Part shown: in pieces, positions 44,664 to 58,150 of the stretch
Layout: the number at the start of each line of letters is the position of its first letter
How positions within the stretch are numbered: position 1 is the stretch's first letter
Assembly (NCBI GenBank): GCA_020466095.1
Contig: CM035806.1
Location: forward strand, 95,363,803 to 95,427,802
Source: Chlorops oryzae
Lineage: Eukaryota > Arthropoda > Insecta > Diptera > Chloropidae
Direction of reading: 5' to 3'
DNA length: 64,000 bases
The notes under the pieces: model-generated
Seen by the model: the letters and a program-made list of their open reading frames with translations, nothing else
The model's database searches: none
What the model was told of the DNA's origin: nothing
Translations under genes and position numbers: made by a program

Positions 44664-46640
44664 TGTAATTCGTTTTTTTTTTTTTCATATCCAGCTTCAG
44701 TAGAATAAATTTAAATATATGCAGTAATGTATCTAAACCTTATGCGATTTAATTTATAGAAACAAACCAACTGAAATTAATAAAAAAATTTTTGTGAGTT
44801 TTTACATATAACACGTCAATGTTGAGTTACCTCCTTGAAGTCCCCATAAATTCGACAACTTCAGAGAGTACCAAAGTCAAGATCATATAGTACTATAGAT
44901 GGCACTTGGCAAAAAACGTGTGTGTTGAATTGAAGTAGGCCCCCTGTGCATGCATTCTGATGGAAAAATCAAAAACGTAGCACGCCCCCTGAAAATTCCG
45001 GTTCCGGTCTAACAAATATTTTATAATCTTGTAACATAAACTAAAATTTCTGTTAAAAATCAGTGTTAAAATGGTTTTGCATAAGAACTCATTTTATTTT
45101 ACAGCAAAATATGTTATTTTTATAAAATCAAAAAAAATTAGATAAAATTTTGTTCATATTATTGAGGAACGCTAAAGCAGAGTACTCATGCGTCGAATAT
45201 GACCGATTCTCAAAAAGTTTGAATTCCACCACTTCTGTGGTTGATATGAAATATTCAGTGATATCATAACTAAAATTGCTCGATACATAATTAGTGGCTC
45301 AAGTACTTATTACATATCATGATAAATAGAATGCATAAACTATATATTTTTGGATCTCTTCTGAATGAAAAGGGTACAGAATTGCATAAATTATCATTAA
45401 AAAAACATAAAAAGTTTTACATTTAAAAGAAAACATAAAAAAATTTACACGCAAGTATGTTGAGTTACAAAATTGAGTGAATACTCCAAAAATTATAGCA
45501 TCACTAGTTCACCACGGAATTCGGTTGTTGTTGTAAGTGTCCCCTATATTACTATATGGTCAAGATATATTCGCGTTGTCGGCTTACACATTGCTTTAAC
45601 TTACAACAAAACGGGAAATGAAAATTTTGAATAGTTCATAGGAGTAAAAAAAACGGTCGAAGCACACATCAAATTTAATTTGAATCGGATTGCGATGTCA
45701 AAGTTAAGAATTCCAAAGTTTTTTTTCTAAATAGCATAGGCGAAAAAACTAATAGGAATGTTGTATATTATCCGCAAGCAATCTTGAATTCCAAGTTTTG
45801 AGTTATATTTTCTGCAATTATGAAAATTTACCGTAAAATTCCGATTGAATACGCTTAAAATGCAAATAAATGAATTGCTTAAATGCTTAAAACTTGCACA
45901 ATTTTAAATTTCTCATTTCCAACTAGAAATCCAAGCATTGGGGAAAATTTTTGCGTTTTGAATTCTGAACCAATTGAATTAAAGGATATGTTTTAGTAAT
46001 ATTTCAAGCAAAGGTGAAAAAGTTTTTTCAATGGATCTGTTAGTTGATTTTTTGTTTAATTATTATATTGCAGGTTTTTTTTTAGTTATTTTTATTTTTG
46101 TTTAATAAAATACAGATAGGTGTGAGTAACGCAAACGTTTTTAAGACATGTTTTGTTACCTAGGATTATAACAACCAAAGTTAACAGCAAGTTCATTATG
46201 GCATATCGAAGATTTATGCTGGTTATTTTCTGAAGGCAATTTTTTAGATGCTCAATTGAAAAAAAAAAAAAATTTCAATGCACACACACATAAGTTAATG
46301 CTACACCAAGAGTTCGATTTTTATAAATATTAAAGGAATGAAATATCGAAAGCAGGCAAAATATTACATATACTCGTGTTTTTGCGCGCCGGTTGCCATC
46401 GCCCTACAGAACTTTTTTCGCTTCAGCTAACCACTGAATATTTTAGTCGTGAATCACATATACATACCATTATCAAGCGCAACACGTTTTAGCGCCTCAC
46501 TTAAAAATCTTGTAGAACCAAAAGCTTCCTCCAACTTCGTAATTTTGTATATTGACTTGAAAAAAATTCTCATCTCTGTGTATAAATCTCAGTTGCTTGC
46601 ATCAAAAATTTTCAAAACACACACCATTCTCCACTCACAG
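44664..46640. other. Unassigned part of Asator intron 43071-46640
   Basis: AT-rich; no exon, TIR pair or coding motif identified. A polypyrimidine tract precedes the acceptor CACAG at 46640. Confidence 0.45.
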
Positions 46641-46876
46641 TCACATCCAAATCTTATTGACACGAAGGAGATGGTTTTTCTTGGAACAAGTGAGACTCCC
46701 GCTACTGAGGAAAAGTTTCCAATAAGACCCACACCATTGGTAACCGAAAATGTACCAAAAATGCTATCAACAGCCAATCATGTAAACGTTGACATCAGTT
46801 GCCTTAATGCTTCGAAGCTTGCCTCTGCCGTCTCTGTATCTGGAAACACCTCGGATCGAAGTATAAAGCACAAAAA
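46641..46876 (+). CDS. Asator: Asator exon, last visible in window
   Basis: The acceptor is CTCCACTCACAG ending 46640 and the donor GTAAGT at 46877. It enters in phase 0, matching the previous donor, and leaves with two bases (78 codons plus 2). The join reads EWKQEPQ-SHPNLIDTKEM, then FPIRPTPLVTENV and LASAVSVSGNTSDRSIKHK. The open frame extends upstream of the acceptor to 46449, but that part has no compatible upstream donor phase. Further exons must lie beyond the window end. Confidence 0.75.
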
Positions 46877-47305
46877 GTAAGTTACAACGTGACATATTTA
46901 TATTTTGAAGTTATAAATTAATTTTCGAGATATTTGTTAGTTTATTATTGTATGTATATTCGAAAGAAAAAGAAAGTTCCACAGTGTCGCGAGTGCGGTC
47001 AAAAATGAAGGTTTGAATTGTTCAAAAAAATTGTGGACTACTCCGAGCAAAACCAAAAATCTTTTTATCTAATGCAATTTAATCAAAGCTGCACTTCCTA
47101 TCATTTGTTTATTGCTTAATAAAAGTTGTCTTTGAATCGCAATTTTTTATTTTTTATTTTTAAGATTGATTGGCTGGGACACAATGAATCGCAATTTTTG
47201 AAGATGCGTTTGTTGGTTACATTTTTGTCCGACCGTTATGATTTATATGTCATATTAATATATGACATTTCTTTTTTCAGTCAATTTTGTATTTTTTAGA
47301 CATAC
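46877..47305. other. Start of the last visible Asator intron
   Basis: The intron runs from 46877 past the window end. This piece is unassigned. Confidence 0.5.
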
Positions 47306-48235
47306 CATACAATACTACAAGCGACACTTCCAAAAATCACTAAGACGGGTGAGGGGAGCTTGTATAAACCGACTTTGCCCATTCACAATCTGACTTTGCC
47401 CACAGTTAACACATTCACATTAAATAAACTGACTTTCACCACGATTTGTGTACAGATGAACTCACACATCGACATTACAATCTGACTTTCAACACAGCAG
47501 AGCTCAATGCTTATTACCCTCTAGGAAGCGTGAGGTATATTGCCCGGATGCAACTAGTACTTTCACCAAAACTAAAGAACTAGTGCAAAGGGGGGTAGAG
47601 CTTCGTATAAAGCTCCGACTAGTATTGCATGGAAAAATGGTTTTTCGTGTCGGTAATAAGAGTTGCCATTATATAGTTGTTGCAAAGAGCGTTGGTGCTC
47701 CGAATTCAAAAATAAAATCTATCTTTATATATAACAAAAATTTTTGTAAATAAAACACACACGAAAAATAATTCGGTGTCTTTTAAATATTGCGTATTGG
47801 AAGCTCAAAAAATTTTAGAACAAAAATAACCAAAAAACCACAAAATATGGTCAATAATCTTTCAAAGGAACTAGTGTTTTACGATACCCAATTTACCCAA
47901 TTGGTTCCCAAATCACTAAAAAAGCGTTAGTTCAAGTGTACAATTAGTGATTTTTAGCCCACACGCAATGTTAATTTTGTACAGAGTAATACATAGCCAG
48001 GGGTATAAAGAAGAACCAGTGCTGGTGGAATTAGAACTAGTAAAACGCTAGAGCCTAACTACTCTTACTTCCTGCAGGGCTGTTGAACTGTTCACCACAG
48101 CAGTCGTTGACAAAACTCTATCTTTTTCAGTCGCACTCATGTAAACTGTTCTCTGTCTCTATCGCACCCGCATATTCTTATCATACCACAAGCAAATTCA
48201 AAAAATTTAGAGAGTGTCGCTTGTAGTATTGTATG
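47306..48235 (+). mobile_element. 930 bp hAT-type non-autonomous element, copy 1
   Basis: Terminal inverted repeats CATACAATACTACAAGCGAC... at both ends, and a perfect 8 bp duplication AGACATAC (47298-47305, 48236-48243). No coding frame. It repeats AATCTGACTTT and CCGACTTTGCCCATTC motifs near the left end. Confidence 0.88.
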
Positions 48236-48243
48236 AGACATAC

Positions 48244-49166
48244 ATATGTGAAATACCGTTCCAATTAAAAAACCAATTCAGACAAGAGATTGTGCAAAAA
48301 AAATAAAATAAAAAACATTTTCTTCGGAGGGGCTGTGTATCAAGTTTTATGATATACAGTGTGTTCAAGAAGACCGTTCCCGACGTAATAAATATATCAA
48401 ACAAAAAATTGCAGGTATAAAAAAGAGTTGTTGTATGGGTACTCAGTATTCTATTGTGAATTGCACTACACAAAAATACTGACAGTTTAATGCATATTCA
48501 ATCAGAAAACCCAATTTGACGTGATGAGCCTCGTGTTCGCAAAACGTTTTCAAGCGGTGTTTCACTGCAGCCCCTCCAAAAGAGCCCAAAATGTCCTTTT
48601 TGGAAGCAGCAAAGTACATTAAAAAGTCTAAGAGCTTTAAGAAGTGGAATAAGCATTATGGAGAGCATAAAAATGTGAATGACCTTCCAAATGGTAGTGT
48701 TTCGATTTAAAAAAAAGGACGATTTGGAAATTAAAGGCGCATTTACACATTTGACAATTTTTTCAAAATCTCTCTCAGAAAAGTCGTGAAAAAGTGTAAA
48801 CGTCAAAATTTTTTACATCAAACTCGCTTCTTGATTTTGAAGAGAATTACATATCTTCAAAAAATTTGTTGAAAATATGGGAATTCATTCGAACCCTCGA
48901 AGGAGTAAACTCAGAGAAATTCTTTGCTTTAACTGTCAATATACATGGAAGCTTTGACGCCTGTTTAAAAAGTTCTCAAAGTTCACTAAGTTCGAGATCT
49001 GAATGAATACCCATATAGTGTCAATAGTGTAAACACAAAAAGTTGTCAAAAAGAGAAATTTTACAGTCCTTGAAAAAAGAATCGACATGCTTATTTTATT
49101 TTGACAAATTATCAAAATTTCAAGAAAAGTATATATAGTCAGTAGGCCAACAGAAAATATTTATAT
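48244..49166. other. Spacer between inverted copies
   Basis: No gene. It has short self-complementary blocks with GTGTAAAC motifs (48740-49060) but no defined element. Confidence 0.4.
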
Positions 49167-49951
49167 CAGGGACTGAAAATAACAGTTTCTATGTTTTTTT
49201 CAAAATTTTAAAAAGCAGCACCAAAAAATATACACAGGAAAAATTTTGATACCATTGTAGTCCTCAGGCCATTCTCTATGAGATTCTTGGATTTTTTTAT
49301 TTATTTTATTAACTAATTATTAAAGACTTTTAGTTTTTCAGCATATATAACTATATATGTCACTCAGGAGCCGTTTCTATTTTGGCTCTTTTCAACACGG
49401 TCTTAGGTACCCACCACGGTCTTGGGTACCCACCAAAATGAGCATTTTTCACTTAGGTACTCACCAAAAGTATTTCTCTCTCGCTCTTTTTTTGGCTGCC
49501 GAGTAACATCTCTTTCTAACTGGCGCGAAATGTCCCGCCTAAAATCTATGAGAGTGACATATATAGTAATATATGTTTTTCAGTCAAACGATAACTGTTA
49601 AACTGAGACAAATTTTTTGTTGTCAAAAATAAAAGTCTTTGCGAGATTACAATGCAACCATTCATCCAATTTAAATAAAATTGGTACCAATCGATAGGTT
49701 TAAACTTGTAGTATCCAAGAATTTACAACCTATCGATTGGTACCAAATTTCTTTAAATTGGATAAATGGTTGAATTGTAATCTCACAGACTTTTATTTTT
49801 GACAAAAAAAAAGTATTTGTCTCAGTTTAAAAGTTATCGTTTGACTAGAAACATAAAAGTCAATAATTAACAGTAAAATTTTTTCAAATAAAATAAAAGT
49901 CAAAAATTGTCTGTTTTTGTTTTATTATAAAAGTTACTGTTACGGTCCCTG
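49167..49951. mobile_element. Palindromic hAT-like element (family F, 785 bp)
   Basis: The ends are CAGGGACTG and ...ACGGTCCCTG with a perfect 8 bp duplication ATTTATAT (49159-49166, 49952-49959). The core 49581-49848 is a palindrome with arms of about 120 bp around AAACTTGTAGTATCCAAG. A MITE is nested at 49342-49575. Relatives are at 13974-14310 and possibly the end at 24149. Confidence 0.85.
49342..49575. mobile_element. Nested hAT-type MITE (234 bp)
   Basis: The ends are CATATATAACTATATATGTC and an inverted end finishing GTAATATATG. It has a perfect 8 bp duplication TTTTTCAG (49334-49341, 49576-49583). Contains repeated GGTACCCACCA/GGTACTCACCA motifs. A left-end relic is at 28022-28090. 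Confidence 0.88.
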
Positions 49952-50118
49952 ATTTATATACATAAAAAATACTTTTTAAATATTTTTCAAAAATAAATAT
50001 TTTTTTACTTTTCTCAATTATATCAAATATTTTCTAAAAAATCAATCAAGTCTTCATAGAATTTTTCATTTGAAATTTAAAATAATTTTGACTTCTCTAA
50101 ACTAGCCACAATTCTTGT

Positions 50119-50978
50119 CATACAATACTACAAGCGACACTCTCTAAATTTTTTGAATTTGCTTGTAGGTATGATAAGAATATGCGGGTGCGATAGAGAC
50201 AGAGAACAGTTTACATGAGCGCGACTGAAAAAGATAGAGTTTTGTCAACGACTGCTGTGGTGAACAGTTCAACAGCCCTGCAGGAAGTAAGAGTAGTTAG
50301 GCTCTAGCGTTTTACTAGTTCTAATTCCACCAGCACTGGTTCTTCTTTATACCCCTGGCTATGTATTACTCTCTACAAAATTAACATTGCGTGTGGGCTA
50401 AAAATCACTAATTGTACACTTGAACTAACGCTTTTTTAGTGATTTGGGAACCAATTGGGTAAATTGGGTATCGTAAAACACTAGTTCCTTTGAAAGATTA
50501 TTGACCATATTTTGTGGTTTTTTGGTTATTTTTGTTCTAAAATTTTTTGAGCCTCCAATACGCAATATTTAAAAGACACCGAATTATTTTTCGTGTTTGT
50601 TTTATTTACAAAAATATTTGTTATATATAAAGATAGATTTTATTTTTGATTTCGGAGCACCAACGCTCTTTGCAACATCTATATAATGGCAACTCTTATT
50701 ACCGACACGAAAAACCATTTTTCCATGCAATACTAGTCGGAGCTTTATACGAAGCTCTACCCCCCTTTGCACTAGTTCTTTAGTTTTGGTGAAAGTACTA
50801 GTTGCATCCGGGCAATATACCTCACGCTTCCTAGAGGGTAATAAGCATTGAGCTCTGCTGTGTTGAAAGTCAGATCGTAATGTCGATGTGTGAGTTCATC
50901 TGTACACAAATCGTGGGGAAAGTCAGTTTATTTTATGTGAATGTGTTCAATTGTGTTTGCCCATTCACAATCTGGCGT
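50119..50978 (-). mobile_element. 930 bp hAT-type element, copy 2, inverted and truncated
   Basis: From CATACAATACTACAAGCGAC it follows copy 1 in reverse, nearly base for base, for about 860 bp. The far end is lost or rearranged near 50950-50990, where a short segment (GCCCATTCACAATCTG) is in the opposite orientation. Confidence 0.85.
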
Positions 50979-52129
50979 ATGAGGTATGTGTTTTTGTACC
51001 ATATTGCATACATTTGTACTGGATATTAGTACTGGGAGCATATAGGTGCACTTGCAAATTTTTGAATATCACCCCAGCAGGAAAAGTCCCGGTGAAACCA
51101 TCAATGATTTCAGCATGACATAAGAGCCGCGACTCCTCCTGTTTCTACACCAACTTTCTAATGAAATTTACACACAAGCAGCATTGGCCGTCATGAGAGG
51201 ACATGTCACCAGTTGGTCATCGAAATTGGAGTGGATACCTCCTGTTTCGCAAGAAAATGTCATCGTTCGGGAGTGATACGAAATGAAAATGAAACACGGT
51301 TTTGTGTCCAATGTCATTGGATATGCGATGAATAACATCTTTTCTCCATAACAATGTCATTGGAATTGCGATTAATAACACCTTTTCTCGATGACAATGT
51401 AATTAGAATTTAGAAATACTCTAACTTTCCCCTTGACATCATCGGTGAAAACGTTAATGAATTTTTCCTTTATGCGAAAAAGTCCGGCTGGGACACTGCT
51501 GCGCCATCTGATTGAAATATTTTTTTCTTTTAAATGAAAGTAAATACTAAGGGCTATTTCTGAAAGCAAATAATAGAGTGGCGGGATACTGGGAATACAC
51601 TGAAAAAAATGTTCAAAATTTTCTTTTTAGTTTTGTGAAAAAATTTTTGTCAGTATAAAAATTAAAAAATTTTTTTTTAGCTTTCCTGTTTTATTATCTA
51701 ACAGATTCTGCTTAGATCGTCTCTCTATCTCAATTGGTTGTTGAGATATAAAATTTTGAAAAAAAGCTTATTAAAAGAGGATTTTCCAGGATATTTCAAG
51801 GGACCGTTCAAAATAAAAATCTAAAAAGTGGTCTCCACAGTGTTTTTAGATGGCACCTATCGAAAAATCAACAAAATTTAAAAATTCTTTTTATGATGCC
51901 GCATGCCCTTGCTTAACCCGCCAGACCGTTTATAAATATTTCGAAAATGACTGAAGATAGACGTATTTTACACTCGTCAATAATTCACATCAATTCTAAC
52001 TTTTTGGACGAACAAAGTGCGACAATTTTGAGAAAAATTGAGCATTTATTGATTACAAGTACTCGATAGATCGGTTTCTGCTGTCTTTAGGATGTGTAAA
52101 CGCAGATGTAACTTTAAAAGTTAATAAAA
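50979..52129. other. Unassigned intron sequence
   Basis: No exon or element ends identified. ACAATGTCATTGG/GGAATTGCGAT blocks near 51300-51400 are locally duplicated. Confidence 0.4.
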
Positions 52130-53050
52130 CCAGCGGTGGAAACCGGTTCTGAACCGAACCGGTTTCAAACCGAACTTGCCCTATTTTTTGAATTAAAAAA
52201 CCAAACCGTGAAACCAACCAATGTCAAAAAAAATTTGCGTAGCAATATATAATAAAATTATAATAAATGGTTCGGTTTACATACACTCATGTCCATGAAA
52301 TTGGCAGGACCAATTTATTTCTGAGTAGCGAATATATAAAAGCTTACAAATAAAGGCTAAAAATGACCAGCAAAGTAGCTGTACATAAAAAAGGTTTTTT
52401 GGAAAACAATAACAACAATAGCTCTCGGTTTTATTCCGTGATATGCATTCTTGTACTATTTGAGGTGTCCATAAAATTTGCCTTAGTAGTTATTCGGCGC
52501 TGTTATGGAAACCGACAACTGTCAGAATCAGATTTGAAATCAACACATTTTTCGTTTTGGGGTTATAGAATCAGACTTTCCTTTTTGTAACTGTTTTCAT
52601 TTTCGAAATCAGGTTTGCATTTTTTTTTAGGTGTTTATTAGTGTCCGACCGAAGGTTCGGCTTCGGCTTCGGTAATCGGCATAATCGGCCAATTCTTAAT
52701 ATTCGGCTTCGGCTTCGGCTTCGGCTAGAAAACGCCGAATATTTTAGCCGAATATTTTTGCATTTTAATGGAAGTAAAAAAGTCCCGATAGATTTTCAAT
52801 TGCTTCCCCGAGTAAAAATAAGCGGGCCCAAATGACGCCAAAAAATCAAAACGCTCCCAAATCGAGCTCAAATTGAGCCCAAAATTCAATACGCGCCCAA
52901 ACTGGGCCGAAATAATTAACAGTATCGCGCCCAAATCGAGCCCAAACCAAGCACAAATCTAACAAAAAACGTGCCCATACCGAGCCCAATGCGCGCCCAA
53001 ATCAAGCCCAAAATTGAAAAAAATAAAAGTTTTGCAATTTATTTAAACTT
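52130..53050. repeat. Short-motif repeats: GAACCGG palindromes, TTCGGC and GCCCAAA runs
   Basis: 52135-52175 has AACCGGTTCTGAACCGAACC-type palindromes. 52645-52750 is a run of TTCGGC units beginning GTGTCCGACCGAAGG, which resembles hAT subterminal repeats. 52820-53015 repeats (G)AGCCCAAA/GCGCCCAAA about ten times, and inverted versions recur at about 53770-53860. The boundaries of any element are unclear. Confidence 0.5.
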
Positions 53051-56000
53051 ATAAATAAAAAATGTCTTTTCAATTTGGAAAACTGTGAAAGAATACCACC
53101 ATCGAATTGGGACAAATCCCCAAAGGGGATAAAATGGTTAAAATTTTAAAAACAAAAGGATTTTAATTTTAAAAAAAAAAATATTTGTATTAAAGTTGTA
53201 ACCAGGGCCTTTTAAGGCCAATTTTTTTTTAAATTTTTCCCTTTTTTTTTAAAAATTCGGGGGTAATAAAGTACTGCCTCCTATTTTTTTTTAAATTCTT
53301 TAAATATTCCAAATAAAAAATTTAATTCATAATTAAATAATTAAAATAACATTTCAAATTCTTAAAAAAATTTGAATCTTAAGCATTTTTTAACAACCAG
53401 ACATTCCATTTTTTGGAATCCTTTAGTTGATTTGAATTGTTATTAAAAGATTTAAATAACAATTTAAAGATAATTGGGCCCCGGGATGCCGGGAAGTTAA
53501 ACACCAAAAGGAAGAATTAATTATTAGTTTACTTTAAATATTCAATTCACAAATGGTTTTTTGAAATTTTTAAAAATTTGAAAATTACATTTTGCTTGGA
53601 AACCATATGTAACTTTCCCCACGCTTGTGATTTAAAATGTTAAAGGTTGAAAACTGGCCTTTGAGGATTTTGACACCCATTGTTTGTTAATGTAAATTAG
53701 CAATTAGCCACGTAAAGGGGTGGGTTAAAAATATTAAATTAAAGGTTGGGTTTTTTTTTAAATTTTTTCAAGGGCCCTTTGGGCTCATTTGGGCTTATTT
53801 TGGGCCGACCATTTTCCTTTGCATACCCATGCCCTTTTGGGCTCACCTACTGTTCTTATTTGGGAGTTTGGGGTGCTTTGGGGCAAAATAAATACTTTTG
53901 TATGGGCATTGAGCCTTTTAATAGTGAATTATGGTAAATTCCATTTGTCACAAACGGAAGTAGGAAAATTTGAGGGTTTTTTTTTTGCTTTCAAATGTAA
54001 AGTAATTTTTTTTTACATAAATTTTTTCATTGGCTTGGTTGGTCTTGGCCAAGTTTCAACTTGCCATTTTGGTTCCCGGCAAAAATCCCCCGGTGGAACA
54101 TTTTATTGATTTTTTGCTGATTTAAACCCGCACTTCGTTTTCAATTTTAGGATTTTTTCCCGGCGGTTTTTTTTTTTTAAGAAAAAAAGTTACATTTGAA
54201 TTAATTTTCTTTTGTTTGGGAAATGTTTTTCAAAGGGAACGATAAAAATGGGCCCGGTTTTCAGTTGGGAAAACCCCGGGGATTAATTTCTTCAACAAGC
54301 TTTGGATTGTTATACACCTCTGGTGCTTGAATTTAGAAAAAAAAATTATTCCCCGATTCTCTACTATTTATTTTTCCTTCGAAAGTTTGGCTGACCAATG
54401 GGTCCATTTTGGGAAATTTTTTTTTAAAAAAAAGGGGAAATCAAAAAAAAAAAAAATTGGGGTTAAACCCGATTCCGGAAATTTAATTCCCAAAAGGGGG
54501 AAATTTAGTTTTTAAAATAATTTTTTTGTTTTTTTTTTTTTTTAACATTTTCTGTAGGTTTTCCTTCTTCAAAATGTTTTTATTTAAAAAAAGCAAAAGT
54601 TCTATTTCAAAACCTTTAAAAAATTTTTAATTTGTTCGGTTTATCACCTCGAAATTTTCAAATTAAATTTTTATTAAGAAAATCTGTTTCCGCCAAAGTT
54701 ATATTTTTTTAAATTTTAAGTGGTAATTTAAACTGCAAAAAAAAAAAAAAAAAAAAACAAAATTCCATTTTTTAGGAAAATGGAACAATTTTAAATTTAA
54801 ACAAAACCTAGATCCTTTTTTTTGATGTGGCCCAAATTAACCAAAATAAAAAACGCCCTTTACTTAAAAAAAGTTTTTAGAATTTATTTTGATAAACAAC
54901 GTTGACAAAATTTAATTTCAAATTTTTTATAATTTAAAATCCGGTTTAAAATTACCATTCAGGATTTGGCCAATTTTCTGAAAGCATAAGGCTTTCCGGG
55001 AATAAAGCCAATTGCAACAAGTGCTTTTGTAACATAAAGGTTTTTTGAAATTAAAAAAGTCCTTTTTAATGTGATAAAAATCCCTGAATTATTGAAGCAT
55101 AATCAAATAATATTTGCCGAACACACCAAATAGTTTAAAATTCAAACAAAATTGTTTTTTAAAATGAATTTCTTTTTTGAATGGCATCAAAAGTTTGCAT
55201 TTAGTAAATATTTTTTGTTATAACGGCCAGGGCATGTTGCATGTGGGGTTTCCGCTTTTTGAAAAAAATAAAACTTAATATTTAAATTTGTTGGTAATTA
55301 ATGGTTGGAACTAAAGAACATAAAAATTCGTAAAGCTTATAAATTAGAAACCGAGTCAAAGTTAACGCCAAACGACGCTTGAAATATGAAAATGTTTCCC
55401 TAAATCAAAGAACCAAAAGAGAGTCCACCGATTGCATTTGGCTGGAACAGTTTTGCGGGAAATAAAAATAAACATAAAAGGGCTATCGTGTTGGTACAAA
55501 AATTGGAAAACCAAAACTTTTTTTTAAAAGGAATCCTTGAAAGAATAAAAACCACAAGGAAAAGTTTTTTTTATTTTACAATAAATATTCTTTTTTTCTT
55601 ATGAAAATAAGGTCCAGTTTTTGTCTGAAAAATTATTTGCTATCTTTTAAAGGAAAAAGCCAAAATGTTCAATTAAACCATTGGGCCTTAATTCAATTTT
55701 TCTTTTACACTCGATTTTAATGTTCCAAACTTTTAGTAATTTGAAAAAAAAAAAATCATTTTCGCAAAAAAAAAAAAAAAAAAAATTAATGGTGTATTTT
55801 TTTCCATCAAAAAAAAAACTAAAAATTAAAAAGACCCAATTTTGCAACAACGGTCCATTCAAAACCAAATCACCAAAAACGTTGCAATTAAAAACCCGCA
55901 AACCTTTCATTAAATTAAAAAAATAGAGTGAAAAAGGTGAAGATGATATAGATGTTCCAAAAAAACTATTTCCCAAAAAACCCAAGTGCAAATTTAATAA

Positions 56001-57894
56001 AAGGGGTTAATGAATTAGGTTCCGGTTTGGTGGCACAAATGTCCCCTTGAACCAGCTAGAAGTCCGACTAAACCCCAATTTCAAAAGGTTGCTTTGGATT
56101 ACGGAGGCATTTTCCTTGGAAAGGAATGGGAGTCTTTTTAAAAGGAAAAAAAATAAAAATTATAATCCGGAAACTGTATTTCTTTATTTAAAGCGTAAAC
56201 CCAGTAAATATCACCCGGTGTAATTATAAAATAATTTTAAGTTTTTAAATGCAAAGACGTTGACAATTTCTAGACTAATTTTGATAACCGCAGGAAAAGA
56301 AAAGTTAACAAATTTTTTATCCAGAAATTTTCCCAAATCCGGGGTTTCCCAATTTGGGAATATTAAAATCGTTTATTTCATTCTTCCGCAATCCATCAAT
56401 ATTGACAAGATAAGAGTTTAATAATCCCTTGATTAAAAAGGAACTTTGCAGTAAAAAAAAAAAAAGCAAGCGCCCATTCGGAAGAAAAAAAAAGGGTTTA
56501 AAATTTTAAATCCATGGCATGAAGGGATTTGCTTTTCCAGATTTTCCTTTAAGGTTGTATTTGAGTTTTGCGGGGGGTAAATTAAAAAAAAAACAATAAA
56601 AGGGTTACCTATAAGCTGCAGGAACCTTTCCCGGAAATTCTTTTCTTTTAGGTAAGAAAACTTTGAGAAAACTTTTTTTTTTTAGTTTGAAATAATGTAT
56701 TTAAAAGGGGACAGTAGAATAGGTCCCGGATTATTTTGTAATTAAATAATTTTTTGGGAAATTGAATTTAAAGTTTAAAGGAAAAAAAAAGTTGCCGTTA
56801 AAACTTGTTCTTTTTCCTTAATAAAATCTTTTTTTTAATTTCGATTTAATTTAAATTTTGGAAAATTTTTAAGAATTTTTTTTTCCAAAAAAAATGAAGA
56901 TTTTTTGGAACCTTTTGGAAAGTGGATTAACGGCAAATGAATTAATAAAAATTTAAGTTTTTTTTTTTTGTTTTAACGAAAATCACTTCAAAAAAATACA
57001 AAAAATTTGATTTAAGATCCGTTTTCCATTTAAAAAAGAAAAAGGAGTCCAAACAACAGTTTAAAAATGATTAATGATTTCCAGAAAAAAGTTGCCCGAC
57101 AAAAGCGAAAATTTTTTTAACAAAAGGGTTAAAAGTATCCGTTTAAAAATGGCCAAAATGTCACTTTTTCATTATTTTTCCGTACCTAAACACCCAAAAA
57201 AAAATTCTAAAAAAAAATTCGTTCTTTTTTGTTGGGGGAAATTAAATTTTTAACGATGAATCCTGTACAAAAAAAAAGAGGGTTATTTTTTTCCGAAACT
57301 GTACCTTCCCGTTTTTTTAAGGGCTGAAACCGATTAATTTTGTGTGTTTTGATATTTATTTGATTTGAACTAAATTTAAATGGTTAGCCCGAAATAACAA
57401 AACCAAGAAAAATTTCAAAAGCATTTAAGATTTATTTAAAAAAATAACAGGATTTTCCGTTATCAGGGGGATTTACCAAATGCGAAAATTTTAAAAAATC
57501 ATTTGTTTTATTTTGCATTCCACATATTTTCAGAATAAAATTTTTTAATTTCTTGAAATTTTTTTTTTTGCCTTTTGTTTTTTTTTTAAAAATAAATCTT
57601 TTTTATTTAAAATTAAATAAAAAAAGTTTTTAAAAAAAATTTTTTTTTTTCATGGATAAAAAAACCTTTTTGCGAAATTTTTTTAAAATTGTATTAAAAT
57701 ATGGTTGTGTTAAAGGAAAAAAATTCATTTTAAAGGTATACAATTATTTGCCAAAATTCCGAAATATTGGTTAGCAACCAATGAAGAGGAAGACTTGGTC
57801 CAAAACTCTTATCTAAATTTTTATTTTGTATTAAAGTCCCGGGACACATATGTCTTCTTCTTATTTAATTATTTTCCCCTTTTTTGTTTGTTGA
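53051..57894. other. Homopolymer-rich anomalous stretch, possibly unpolished sequence
   Basis: Composition changes sharply near 53050. Runs of 3-10 identical bases (AAAA, TTTTT, GGGG, CCC) dominate, no recognisable repeat family or frame is present, and normal texture returns at the LTR at 57900. It looks like uncorrected single-read gap fill, but a very diverged AT-rich insertion is possible. I cannot assign genes here; the short open frames are composition-driven. Confidence 0.55.
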
Positions 57895-57899
57895 TTTTT

Positions 57900-58150
57900 T
57901 AAGGAATAACCGAGTGTTGAATAACTTTTAAAACGTTTGATTGAAATTTAATATAAAGAACTTTAATTAATAAAAGAAAACGAAACATATACTCTTCTTT
58001 AACAAATTAATAAGAACAACTGAGAATTGAATACAAGACAATTTGAAATGATGCGCGAACACGTCTTCACTATCCCGTGGCTAAACATTCACTGGCGCTT
58101 CTATGCCGCTTTCTCGTTCACCCGGCATCGTTCGGGTATCATCTCTTACA
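57900..58150 (-). repeat. 3' LTR (251 bp)
   Basis: On the minus strand it starts TGTAAGAGATGATACCCG and ends GGTTATTCCTTA. It pairs with 63057-63307. Confidence 0.92.

Noticed and set aside
46449..46640. Asator exon starting at 46449 or at the AG at 46446
   Set aside because: A start at the TTTTAG acceptor (46446) would require a phase not supplied by the previous donor; the CTCCACTCACAG acceptor at 46640 fits phase 0.
47298..50990. One giant foldback element spanning both 900 bp arms
   Set aside because: Copy 1 has its own TIRs at both ends and its own 8 bp duplication, so these are two separate insertions.
53746..55991. Several 60-114 codon frames
   Set aside because: They fall in the homopolymer-rich anomalous stretch and reflect composition.
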